Source: Triglochin maritima (taxonomy: Eukaryota > Streptophyta > Magnoliopsida > Alismatales > Juncaginaceae). Taken from it: DNA of 64,000 bases. Position numbers and translations under genes: made by a program. The stretch's first letter is position 1. Each line of letters starts with the position of its first letter. The notes below the pieces were generated by a model that saw only the letters and a list, made by a program, of their open reading frames with translations, made no database searches and had not been told where the DNA came from. Below are positions 25,235 through 35,966 of the stretch, in pieces. The stretch covers positions 29,718,201 to 29,782,200 of the forward strand of contig OY821771.1 in NCBI GenBank assembly GCA_963682175.1, written 5' to 3'.

Positions 25235-26763
25235 TGTTTAAACGTTTCAAATTTAGACCGCAACTGCACGACTGCGATGAAGCGGTGGCAAGTACAAGTC
25301 GATCCGCAAGGAGGTGAGTAGCCTCTGGTTTGTTAGAAATCAAGTGGCGAATAAAGAGGGAAAAGATGTGATTATGCTAAAGCTAAACTACACTAAACTA
25401 ATAAGTACGAAATGCGAACGAAAGCACGAAAGATTGGAAATCAGAAAGAGAAACCCCTAAGGGGTGGAGTGTGTGCACATATGAAGTGAATTTAGTGATG
25501 AATGATGCATGTAAACATATATGTGTGTGTGTCGTGTGTGTGTGTTGTCATGCATAGGAAGTGTCTAAAGATGTGGCAAAACCTATCAATCCATTCACAC
25601 AATGTATCAGCAATTACTACTTGATTATCATAAGATTAGGCTCAGCATGAGAAGTGTCTAATGTTATGGCAAAACCCATCAAAACAAAGTTTTTTCAATC
25701 AATCAAGCAAGCAAACATAAATACAAACACATAACTAACATGTAGCATAATCAACAGGACATTTCAGCCAATAAGCATGAGAAAATTAAGCATGGGAAGT
25801 GTCTAAATTTTATGACAAAACCTATCAAAATTCCCCAACATGTAGATGATTAAAATACCCCCAATGAACATACAAAACATACAAGTCTACACAATCAAAA
25901 ATTCATCAACCATCCAAACTTCACAAATATATATGAACACCATCTTCACCCCCAAAGGGGATGGATCTACTCACTACACATTATACTAGAAATAAAACTA
26001 AAGAAGAAAGGAGACATTCAAAATAATTTAGCCTAAGATCAAAGAAAAAAGACTAAGCTTAGCATGCATAAAAAAGAGACAACATGAGAATAAAACAATG
26101 AAAAATTATTTTATTAGATGACTCACATTACTAGTAGCATTCTTCTTCACCTTGAGAGCTCTAAGGCTTACTCCAAGTAGAGAGAATGCCACCAAGCAAT
26201 GAGTGAATACAAATGGAGGAGGAGGAGTTCTATTTATAGTTATAGAAAAAGGTAATCGGGGACAATTTCCCGATATGTGACTAAAACACTACTAAAAATA
26301 GACATAAAACACTATAATACATGACCCGACTAAATCACATCGGATCCGGAGCAACCCAGACCGCCAATCAGCGGTCTTGGACTGCCAATTGGCGGTCTAT
26401 AAGGTTTGGATTGGGTCAGGTGTTGAGGTGTGGTTGTCTGGCTCGATTTCTTCATGTTTGATGCACCCTAAGAGGTTGTGTAGATTGCGACCCGAATCCA
26501 ATTGCCAAAATACTCTTCATGATGGTGTGGAGTTCCTTCATTTGCTCAATGGCCATTTGGTTTTACATTCGGGTCCCGCTCTTGTGCATCTTAGTCCATA
26601 AGTCTTGCAACTTAGTCATTTTTCTTGTTTTTAGGTCATTTTATGCATCTTCTCCTCAATCTTGTTTATTCCTGAAACTCTAACATAAAACTCATTAAGT
26701 AGAATTGTAGGTTCAAGATAATGGATATAAGACACAAATGAATGCATGAAATGATGTCAATCA
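25235..26763 (-). mobile_element. Solo LTR, Athila-like family, minus, TSD CACTA
   Basis: A full LTR (1529 bp) in the opposite orientation sits inside the plus-strand LTR of its own family. On plus it runs from TGTTTAAACG to GTCAATCA, flanked by CACTA at 25230-25234 and 26764-26768. A paired dyad (ACCGCCAATCAGCGGT and CTGCCAATTGGCGG) lies at 26369-26397. Its TATA box on minus is CTATAAATAGAAC near 26230-26242. Confidence 0.88.
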
Positions 26764-26889
26764 CACTACATGCTTGGTGGATAATCCCTCTACTTAGAGT
26801 AAAGTCTTGGAACAAAAACTCAAGTGGAGAGATGCTACTTGTCATGTGAGTTATGAATAAAATAAATCTTTTTTTTAGTTCATGTTGTG

Positions 26890-28077
26890 TGATGCATTGC
26901 ATCATATGTCGTTCATTTAGATTAACTTTATATCAATAAATGTTACTAAGGTATGTGTTTAGTCTTATTTACAGAATACAGGGACCTGAATGGAAATTAC
27001 CCATATCCCGAGCATAAACGCGTGCAAGAGACTCATTTCTGTCATAAAGACCAAGTTCAAGATTATCGGGGTTCAAATTGAAGTCCATCCAAGCATAAAA
27101 GCATTCAAAGACCTAATTACAAAAAGGCCAAGGACCTAAGCAAAAAGTAGCCAGGGACTTAATTGCAAAAAGTCGAGGACCTGACTGCAAATTACAAGTA
27201 CCAAAATATTATTTTGGAGAAGTTCTAAAGAAAAATCAATTTGGATCTCCAAATATATGAAGAATTAATTCGGAGCTCAAAAGAAAGGAAAGAAATCAAT
27301 CCGGACGCGCAAAAGACATTTAAATCATACCATAAACACAGGTAAAATCCGGATCCAATCAGACCTAAAATTGCGGCGATTCTGCCGCACATCACATACA
27401 ACTTGCGGCGAAAATGCCGCACCCCTTTCGATCCGTGCCCCCAGATATTGTCTAGTCGTGTCATGACGCGTGTACTTTCCTATTTCATACTTGGGTCCCT
27501 TGTATCAGCTATAAATAGCCCCAAAACGATGTTGAGAATGGACTAGTTTTTATTCCATTCTTTAGCAATAAAATTCTGTTGGTTTATTTCTTGTTTTTAG
27601 TTTTCTTTTGTAGTTTCTCTAGGACCCATTCTCCTTCCCTCCATCCATGAGTTTCTAACTCTCTCCAAAGGGTGGGGGTGACGGATTTAGGGTGACGAGA
27701 AGAAGAATGATGTTATTATTTTAATTTCGTGTTAGTATATTTTGATTACTTGAGTTTATGTTAAGTCATTTATCATGTAATGCTTTATAACTAATGTGAT
27801 TTATTATAAGTTTCAGATTTCTCTAAACAAAACCCGATATCTAAACCCCCACCCGCTGGACTCTCATCCATATTTGCTTTATTCTTAGTTTGTTTTTGTT
27901 GTTCTTGCTTTAGAAAATTAAAAATCCAAAAATCTCAAACCAACCTTATTTCTCTCTCTTTCTTTCCTTAATCGAAAATCACAAAAATAACAATATCTCT
28001 CCCTTCTTGTGTTCGACCCGTACTTGTCACGTCTTCATTGACGTCGTGCACTTGCCGTATAAATTAAATTCTCATCA
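26890..28077 (+). mobile_element. Solo LTR of another family, TSD TTGTG
   Basis: This LTR-like unit of 1188 bp runs from TGATGCATTGC to TTCTCATCA, with 5-bp terminal inverted repeats TGATG/CATCA and flanking duplications TTGTG (26885-26889 and 28078-28082). A TATA box (TATAAATA) is at 27510-27517. Two GCGGC..GCCGC dyads occur at about 27373-27422. It has no internal domain. The family is probably gypsy, but this is not proven. Confidence 0.85.
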
Positions 28078-28590
28078 TTGTGTCTCTTTTATTGCTTGCA
28101 TGCTTAGCGTAATTTCATTTCATTAATCTTAGTAGACTTAGTTAACATGTTTTCTTCTCTTAACATAATAGTTAGCTTAATGATTAGTGAGTAGTTTCAT
28201 CCCCTTTGGGGTGGAGAAATCAATGATGGATTTTTGATTGTGTAGACTTGCATGTTTGTATGTTCATCGGGGGTGTTTTAATTATCTACATGTTGGAGTA
28301 TTTTTGATGGGTTTTGTCATAAGATTTAGACACTTCCCATGCTTAGTTTCCTCATGTTTATTGACTGAAATTTCCTGTTGAATATGCTACATGTTAGTTA
28401 TGTGTTTGTATTTGTGTTTGTTTTCTTGATTGATAGAGGAAACTTTGTTTTGATGAGTTTTGTCATAAAATTTAGACACCTCACATGCTTAACTTTGTTC
28501 TTCATATGAGTTCATGATTTTTCATGAGTCTTGTCATATCTTTAGACACTTCTCATGTTGAGCATAGTCTCATGATAAATCATAATGCTC

Positions 28591-29060
28591 CAAAAAGAAA
28601 AAGAAAAAAAGAAAAAAAAGACAAATAAGAACCTTAATGATCTTTACACAATGTATCACTTTAAGAAGTTAAAGTCGCCTATGTCTTTCACTTAAGTCCA
28701 TAATTAACTTTCATGAATGATTCATTAGGCTTGGTGTGTGGACTAATTACATATATAGAACCGGCCTGTAGAATTATCGTGTCCAATGATCCACGAAAAT
28801 GAGTCTATTGAGTCGGGTTGCTAAGTTGAATAATGCATCTATGTTCGAATTTTGTGGGTGTATCCGCTGAAAACCCTCAGTAGACAACACTCTTCCTCAT
28901 TGGCGATAAAGAGGTTTAACGGCTTGTAACACATACTAAGTGTAACCGTGATTCCTACGAAAGTTAGTTAGGATTTTCCTGTTTTACGAATATTTTTTCT
29001 TTTCTTTCATTTTTCTTTTTGTTTTGTTTTGTTGTGGACTAGCAAAAGTTAACTTACCGA
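28591..29060 (+). repeat. Athila-like internal 3' region
   Basis: It matches, in reverse complement, the non-coding region next to the 3' LTR of the element at 51909-61708 (about 53270-53700), including GGACTAGCAAAAG near 29036. The polypurine tract and 3' LTR that should follow are absent, so this marks a deleted element. Confidence 0.75.
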
Positions 29061-29892
29061 TCTAAACCACGATCCGAGCAAAATTGACCTCACAAGGAGC
29101 GATCTACCGATCCCAAGCAGAAGTTGTCATCCTTACCTAGAAACTTATTACACCAATTATATCTAATTCTAATTTACCTTTACCTAAAAGAAATAATTAC
29201 AATTTCTTGAATGATATCTTGCATAATATGTTGATCATGATTGGTGCACCCTTCACCTTTGCCTTTTGGGTGGGAATTTGAATTTCCAATAAATATCGCA
29301 TGTCACCTTGTATAATAATTTATCGTGTTAATTGCGTACAGGTGTCCTGTGAATAATATATTATCCGCTAATTTTACGTTAGTAAAATAATTTGTTTCAT
29401 TTATCAAAACTAGGACTTTGTTCTACCTCATTAAGAATCAAATACAATTGCATTACATTATAGTTATCAACTCATTTCAAATTTACTCAAAGCTTAACAC
29501 GTCCTCAAACCTTTAATGTCAAGCGTGTCAAAAGTATATATGAGATACTAAAGAATTTTTAGTTACATTGAACTTAATGTGTTAAATTTCATAGTACTGT
29601 CAAACTATATGATTAGGTTACGAGGAACTCCGTAAATGGAAATGTAATTTAATTACACGTAATTTGATTACAGTCCTAGTAAATGTGAAAATTTGTAGGC
29701 ATTTAGGAAAAGTTTATAGAGGATATGTTTGGCAAAATGGAACTAATTTGCAGGGCGTGATGAAAGCACTTAATTTTAAAATATGTTGATTTAAATATGA
29801 AAAAAAATAAAAGGTATAGATGCAAAACCCCTTAAGCAAGATCTACAGTAGAAAGGTATGGGAAGTTGAGCACGATCCTCTAAATAAAAGGT
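29061..29892. other. Intergenic, no gene seen
   Basis: AT-rich sequence without a recognisable gene. The block GGTATAGATGC occurs at about 29812 and again at 29890, and a related stretch (TCTACAATAG...GGTACGGGAAGC) lies right of the MULE-like element at 30885-30945, which suggests an old local duplication. Confidence 0.5.
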
Positions 29893-29901
29893 ATAGATGC
29901 C

Positions 29902-30872
29902 GGGAACTACTAAACGTCGCCCAAAACTAATTAAATCGCCTCTTGATACCTATACCATTGTCTTAGCCAGACGCCTATACCATTGTCTAGGCGTCTGGTT
30001 AAGACGCCTCAACCATGGTGGAGGCGTCTTAGCCAGACGCCTCCATGATGGTACATGCGTCTTAGCCAGACGTCCCGTTTTTTTTAATTTTTTGTCAAAT
30101 TAAAATTATACGGTGTGTTATCTCAAATTATTTGACGTTTCTTTGCAAGTTTTCGGTGGTAACCGGTCGGATTACAATGTGTTTTTTGCAAGTGATAAAG
30201 AATCAAAAAAATTCCAGATCCAACATTTTTTAGGATCCAAAATCCCCCGGCGGTAAAACATTATGACTTACAAATACCACCTCGACAGGTCGTTTGGATC
30301 TGGAATTTTTTGAATTTTCGGTGTACCGAAGAGGTATTGGTCATCCGAATATAGTAATTATTAACTTATTAATTAATTAATTTAACAATTATCTAAATTT
30401 ATAATCAATTATCTTTTTAAAAAAATAATAAAAAATTACGGGCGTCCGAAGGAGCCGCCCCACGTCGGAGGGGCGTCTGGGTAAGACGCATCCCCCATAG
30501 GCATCTTACACAGACGCCTGTCCCATGGGCGGGGCGTCTGGGTAAAACGCATTTCCCATGGGGGAGGCGTCTTACCCAGACGCCCCCTCCTACGTGGGGG
30601 CGGCTCCTTCGGACGCTCGTAATTTTTTATTATGTTTTATTACTTTTTTATTAAAAAGCTGTTAGATATTTTACCAGATTCGAGTACACTGGGGCGTCCG
30701 TTGGCTTATTACTGACCTCCAAAACATTATTTTTTATGATTATAAGAGAAAGATGAAGAGAGATGTATAATAGGAGGGTAAAATGTCGCGTTATAGCAGT
30801 AGAAATGAGAGAATGACAAAATGGTAATTTTATGGGACGATTTAAGTAATTTTGGGATGTTTAACAATTCAG
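29902..30872. mobile_element. Non-autonomous MULE-like element, copy 2, 9-bp TSD
   Basis: This non-coding element of 971 bp has imperfect terminal inverted repeats of about 37 bp (left GAACTACTAAACGTCGCCC, right its inverse near 30836-30870) and a perfect 9-bp flanking duplication ATAGATGCC (29893-29901 and 30873-30881). A 9-bp duplication points to the Mutator superfamily. It has repeated GGCGTCTTAGCCAGACGCC-type dyads at 29955-30070 and 30470-30595 and a long AT-rich hairpin at about 30407-30655. It ends about 190 bp upstream of the NHL6-like TATA box. Confidence 0.85.
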
Positions 30873-31060
30873 ATAGATGCCACAGTATCTACAATAGAAA
30901 TCACTCACACCATAAAACACATGTTAGGTACGGGAAGCATCACCCTGATCTCATATGAAGAAAGTAAACAACCACCATACGGAGAAAGTCAAGAAAGAGG
31001 AACTCCGAGTGAACCACCATATTTCCCTTCCTTTTAACCCTTTCCCACACAACTTTCTCT

Positions 31061-31068
31061 CTATATAA
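31061..31068 (+). promoter_or_regulatory. TATA box of NHL6-like gene
   Basis: CTATATAA lies 108 bp upstream of the ATG, after a CT-rich stretch, in a position fitting a transcript start near 31095. Confidence 0.65.
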
Positions 31069-31175
31069 CTCCACCAAAACTCAACTACCAAAAGCCTCCA
31101 TTCCCTTTCCTCCCAATTCAAATCAAAACTTCTTATCCGTCCACCAATCCGGCGCACCGATCGTAAACCGCTACG

Positions 31176-31940
31176 ATGGCAGAGCAACAGAAGATCCACC
31201 CGGTCGACCTCGAGGCCCAACAATCTGCCCCTCCACGCCCGACCGCTCCTCTCGTACCGGGAGGCATCCCGGTTTCCGATAAAGGCGACCTAACCGGTAC
31301 AGCCCCGGTCCGTCCAATCCCAATTCCACACCCCCGCCCGCCTAAACGCCGCGGCAACTGCTGCTGCTGCTGCCGCTGCCTCTGCTGGTCCTTTTGCCTC
31401 ATCATCCTCTTAATCGTCGCCATCGCCATCACTGCCGGAGCTCTGTACCTCATCTACCGCCCCAAAGCCCCCTCCTACTCCGTCGACCGGCTTTCCATAT
31501 CCGCCTTCGACGTCGATGCCAACTTCGTCGTTCGCGCTAGCTTCGACGTGACCGTAACCGCCACCAACCCCAACGACAAGATCGGCATACACTACGTGAA
31601 AGGTAGCAAACTCTCCGTTCTCTACCAAGGAAACACTTTGTGCGACGGGCAGCTGCCCGTGTTCTACCAGGGGCACCGGAACACGACGGTTCTGAACGTG
31701 GTGCTGCGCGGGCAGACGCAGCTTGGCAGCGAGGTCATGAATGGGCTGCAAGCGGCCGAGAGGACCGGCGCGGTGCCACTCAAGTTCGACGGGGTTGTGC
31801 CGGTTAGGGTGAAGTTTGGAGGGCTGGAGTTGTGGAAATTTAAGGCGCTGGTGAGGTGTGATGTGGTCGTGGATAGCTTGAGTGCTAGTGATCAGATTCG
31901 TATTAGGAGTAGTAAGTGTGGGTTTAGGTTTAGGCTGTGA
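31176..31940 (+). CDS. NHL6: NDR1/HIN1-like protein, NHL6-like (LEA_2 domain)
   Basis: A single-exon gene of 254 codons encodes a plant NDR1/HIN1-like membrane protein. The Pro-rich cytosolic N-terminus carries RPTAPLVPGG (about residues 21-30). A Cys cluster (CCCCCRCLCW, about 62-71) precedes one hydrophobic membrane segment (about 72-93), and a LEA_2-type domain follows (about 105-240) with TNPNDKIGIHY and VKFGGLELWKF. The C-terminus (KCGFRFRL) matches the NHL6 subgroup as I recall it. Family members sit in the plasma membrane and act in pathogen and abiotic stress responses. The coding sequence is clearly GC-rich against AT-rich surroundings and has no breaks. It is the only intact host gene in the window. 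The exact paralogue is an inference. Confidence 0.95.
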   Translation: MAEQQKIHPVDLEAQQSAPPRPTAPLVPGGIPVSDKGDLTGTAPVRPIPIPHPRPPKRRGNCCCCCRCLCWSFCLIILLIVAIAITAGALYLIYRPKAPSYSVDRLSISAFDVDANFVVRASFDVTVTATNPNDKIGIHYVKGSKLSVLYQGNTLCDGQLPVFYQGHRNTTVLNVVLRGQTQLGSEVMNGLQAAERTGAVPLKFDGVVPVRVKFGGLELWKFKALVRCDVVVDSLSASDQIRIRSSKCGFRFRL

Positions 31941-32359
31941 TTCATTCATTGGTCATTGTTTTGAAGAGGCTGTCTGGGGTTGTTGTTTGGGATTGAATAA
32001 TGTCTGGGTATGTACTTGTATGATTATAGGGTTCGGGAATTTTCTTTTGTATTTTTTTGTTCAGTTTAGATACACAGGTTCTATATATATATTTGATTTT
32101 GTTTATTCATTTACTGACGTGGATTTACAATGTGCTTGGATTGGACTATGATATTAGTGGTTTTGACTTTAGTTAGAATTAATTGGTTTGGTGGTCGGGT
32201 TGAGTAACTGAGTTGCTTGTTTTGCAAAAGATTTGGGAAAAGAAACGGATTGATGGGAAAGAGGGAATTTTGTGTAAAGGACGTCAACATTGTTGAATTT
32301 GTATGTATACAAACTTTTTTAACACCATTTAATAGGATTCACAAATCTGTTGCTTTTCG

Positions 32360-33091
32360 TGGGGGTTCTACGGAGCGAATTCGAAGCGAATGTAGCACAA
32401 TCCGCATCCGCATTCGAAAATACATATGAACATTCGAATTTGAATTCGAATCCGACTGGATGTTACATTGGATATTCGAATCCGTATCCGACAGATTCAA
32501 ATCGAATTTGGATTTTATCCGCATACGAATAAAAATTTGGATAGCTGGATATCCGAATCCGATCAGAATTCTTGTTTAATCACTAAAAAATTAGATAATC
32601 TTTATTAATATAGTAGTATTTCTCTATGCATCATGTCACCAAAATAAATACACATCAAAATTTGACTTGTGACATGTGAGGTTATGTGAGTTCTCATTTT
32701 TTGGAAAGAAATTGATTAAATTTTATTATATTATATTTTAAATGATGCATTTAAGTTTAACATAATTTCAATGGGAATATATATGTATGATATAAAAAGA
32801 TAGATGATGTATATTATATATATATAAATAGTTAAAAATATAATTATATTTTTAAAATTTATATATGTTTCGGATACGAATACAGATTTCAAATGCGGAT
32901 ATCGTATTCGAATATTAAATCTCGGATCATATATTATTCGAATCGGATGTATCACTATCTATATTCACATTCGCATGTCCCGAATATTACACGAATCAAA
33001 TATTATTCGGATCGGATATTGTTCGAACAAAATATTTTTCGAACAGGATGCGAACGAATTTCCGAATTTCGAATGTCCACTGACACTCCTA
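32360..33091. mobile_element. hAT-like non-autonomous element, about 730 bp
   Basis: The right end reads GGACATTCGAAATTCGG...on minus, ending in CACTCCTA, and the left end begins TGGGGGTTC. The inside is full of ATTCGAAT/ATCCGAAT short repeats in both orientations. Flanks GCTTTTCG (32352-32359) and GCTTTCCG (33092-33099) form an 8-bp duplication with one mismatch, the hAT size. It lies about 400 bp downstream of the NHL6-like gene. Confidence 0.7.
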
Positions 33092-33216
33092 GCTTTCCGT
33101 ATAAAAAAGAAAGACGATTTGACTTTTTCACTTGAATCAACAACCACACACATAGGCAAGTTGCTGCCAAAAACTAAGTCACAACCATAAATAATAAATG
33201 GGGGTGGGTTGCGATT

Positions 33217-33699
33217 AGGCATGTAGATGGGTCAGGTATGTCCTTACCCATACTCATATCCATACCGTGCTAAATTAACGAGTACATGTATATACATGTA
33301 CTCGTTAATTTTGTACACGTACATGATTCGTACCCACTAAGTTAGCAGGTACGGGGCGGGTAAATGGATAGGGTAGGTATAACCTTTTTTTTTTGCTAAA
33401 CATGACATAAAAATCACAGACATACATGTAATCAAGGTTAAAAATACATTAGGTCTATTTGCATGTAACTATAAAAATACATGTAACATTAGGTTTTGGA
33501 TTATTAGATTTTAAATATAAATATATATAATATATATTAATGGGTAATACGTATACCCGTACCTAACCCGTTATTAACAACGTAAACGGGACAGGTATAC
33601 GAGTAGGAAATTTTAAACGGGTATGTTTTTTGTACCCATACCCGAACGAGCGCGGGTAACCAAGTATACTGGTATTACTTGTCCCGTTTACATCCATCT
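33217..33699. mobile_element. hAT-like non-autonomous element, about 480 bp
   Basis: The terminal inverted repeats (AGGCATGTAGATGGGTCAGG and the inverse of its partner ending GTTTACATCCATCT) and inner GGGTA/TACCC repeats are typical of small plant hAT elements. Flanks TTGCGATT (33209-33216) and TTGTGATT (33700-33707) form an 8-bp duplication with one mismatch. Confidence 0.78.
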
Positions 33700-33915
33700 T
33701 TGTGATTGTCTCTCAACCCACCCCACCTAACTCGCCACACACTTTAAAGTTTTTTATTATATAATAAAAATATATAGTAGGGAAAATTCAAAATAATGAT
33801 GAAAAATAAAAAAAAGCAAAATGTGGGGTTAAAATAATTGACAGCTCGGCTACGGGATTTATATTTTGTCAATTATTTCCATAACTCCCATACTGTATCA
33901 ATTTTTTTTATTTTT

Positions 33916-34150
33916 CACTACTACAAAATAGGCCTTTGCCGACGGATTTGTCCATCGGCAATAGTACCACATTCCATCAGGAATACCCATTTCCAACGGA
34001 AATTCAGTAGGCTATTGACGATGGAAATTCCGTCGACGCAATGATATTTTCTTGACACTACTTTTTGGGTAATTTCCACAACTATCCCCACTTTCTGTCG
34101 GCAATAGTGATTTTTTTTTTAAAATCTGATTTTTTTTCTTCACATAAAAA
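33916..34150. mobile_element. CACTA-type terminus (one end only)
   Basis: CACTACTACAAAATAGG at 33916 is a typical CACTA terminal repeat, followed by subterminal repeats around GCCGACGGA, CCATCGGCAATAG and TTCCGTCGACG in both orientations. I could not find the matching right end, so the element is incomplete or extends further than I can define. Confidence 0.6.
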
Positions 34151-34715
34151 TAAAGACTTTTGCAATTCAAATGCGTCAAACACTAGAAATAGGATTCAAT
34201 ATCCAACTTAACATGAATTACAAACCAACATCACAAAAAAATTCAACATTCATCTAACAGACTCATAAATATTATAATCATAAAAAAATACACATAACAT
34301 TCCTGAAATATAAATATATTTATCAAGGTGGATTTCCCATTCTCAACTCTACTTCAATTGCAATGCCACATCCTAGTGTTATTACAACCAAATCACTAAA
34401 CATGGAGAATGGGAACAAGTCGTTTATGTGCTTACAAAATAATGCAGCAAAACCTATTATATGAATAAATAAATAATGACAATTGGGGCTGCAAGAGGCT
34501 CAGATGTGCTTTATTCAGTCAGAAGACTTACATGACATTCATTTCTGCAAAGGTTGCTTTGGTTGTTGCTGACAACACAAACCATTCACGTTTATCAAGA
34601 AGGTCATGCATGGCTGCAACGGTTTCACGCTTTTCCACCGAATTGAAGCAAGAATCCATGTTGCCAGACCACATGTAGATGACTCTATACTTCAACCCAC
34701 AAATTATCGAATGTG

Positions 34716-35963
34716 CACTAGTACAGCAATGCCCACATACGTCAGGATATACAAGGGTATAGACATCGGATTTCGGTGGTCCAAGTACTCGACATATATT
34801 TCCCTGTCGCATATGCCTTGCTGTATAGACGTTGGCTATATACGACCGACATCTATACAATGTATAGACGTATACGACCAACGTCTATTATACATTTATT
34901 TAACCCAAAAAATAAATACCGCCTATATCAGACACTTAACCCACACATTAATCAAGCCCAAGTCGCTCAAGTGCCAATTTTTTGACAATTAACCAAGTAC
35001 ATCAAGACCAAGATGCGCAAGTGCCCTAACTCGTTCGCGTTCAGCAGTAAAGGAGTGATGGAGTACATGAACCACACCAACAACAACAAATTCTCGGATA
35101 TGGGACTAAATTGTTACGACCTATAGACGTCGGCCATATAGGGTGACCGATGTCTATACAGACAATATGACCTATAGACGTCAGCTGCCCTATAAAACCG
35201 ACGTCTATACCTTAATATAATAATAATAAAATTATTGTGGCCTATAGACATCGGCTACCATATAAAACTGACGTCTATACCTTCAAATAATATACCCAAG
35301 TACCAATTTTTTTGACCATTAAATATATATATATATCTCACTTTTCTATTGTTGTGTGGTACCCAATTCTCATTTAGAACTAAAGGAGTGGTGGAGTACT
35401 TCAACCCAACCAACAGAAAATCATTCTCCAATGTGGAACTAAACTACATGTATCAATTTACCATATAAATAAACAAATGGTAAAATGTTCACTATAACAT
35501 GTACTCCACCACATTCAATTGGTCATTCTAACCAAACCTCACAAACCAAAACATATTATCAAAACAAAAAAAAACATTCCAACCAAACACCAAAAAAACA
35601 TTCCAACCAACCAAACTCAAACCAAAGTTAATTCCACCATTACTCCTTATGCTATCCTCAATCACCAAGTCAATATGCCCACGTAACAAAAAAAAGAAGC
35701 CAACTTCTGTCCCTATTAGTATTTCCATTAATCCCCAATTGTATAAATCCAAAAAAAATTCAAATTTTTTAGGAGGTATAGGCGTCAGCTACACAACAAC
35801 TGACACCTATACATAACTACAGACGTCGGTTGTAGAATAACTGATGTCTTTAGTTATGTATAGATGTCGGTCTCCCTTACACCCGACATATATACATATA
35901 GACGTCGTATTTAAGGGAGACGACGTATATTTGACGACTTTTATTCCCTATTCTGCACTAGTG
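34716..35963. mobile_element. Non-autonomous CACTA element, TSD GTG
   Basis: It starts CACTAGTACAGCAATG and ends with the inverse of CACTAGTGCAGAATAGG, with 3-bp duplications GTG (34713-34715 and 35964-35966). Subterminal repeats of TATAGACGTCGG in both orientations occur at both ends (about 34755-34890, 35115-35280 and 35775-35935). There is no long coding frame. The 1248-bp size and layout fit a deletion derivative of a CACTA (En/Spm) element. Confidence 0.85.
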
Positions 35964-35966
35964 GTG

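Larger units (their letters stand above)
24670..28590 (+). mobile_element. Athila-like LTR remnant, split by two solo LTRs
   Basis: A plus-strand LTR of the family also seen at 51909 and 59003 starts TGATTGACATC at 24670 and can be followed through 24670-25234, 26769-26889 and 28083 to about 28590. A TATA box (CTATAAATAGAAC) lies at about 25196-25208. The breaks are two inserted solo LTRs with clean duplications. Its 3' end is lost and is followed by internal-domain sequence of the same family. Confidence 0.82.

Noticed and set aside
31410..31949. Minus-strand open frame of 179 codons over the NHL6-like gene
   Set aside because: It is a shadow in GC-rich coding sequence; the plus-strand frame has a clear family match and a promoter.
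33916..34108. A short complete CACTA element ending GGCAATAGTG
   Set aside because: The right end shares only CACTA with the left end, and the flanking three bases do not match, so the pairing is not supported.
34528..34881. Minus-strand ORF ending FAEMNVM as a CACTA transposase gene
   Set aside because: Only the last 50 or so codons could be part of a real exon; the rest runs through the non-autonomous CACTA element, and I could not match it to a transposase domain.
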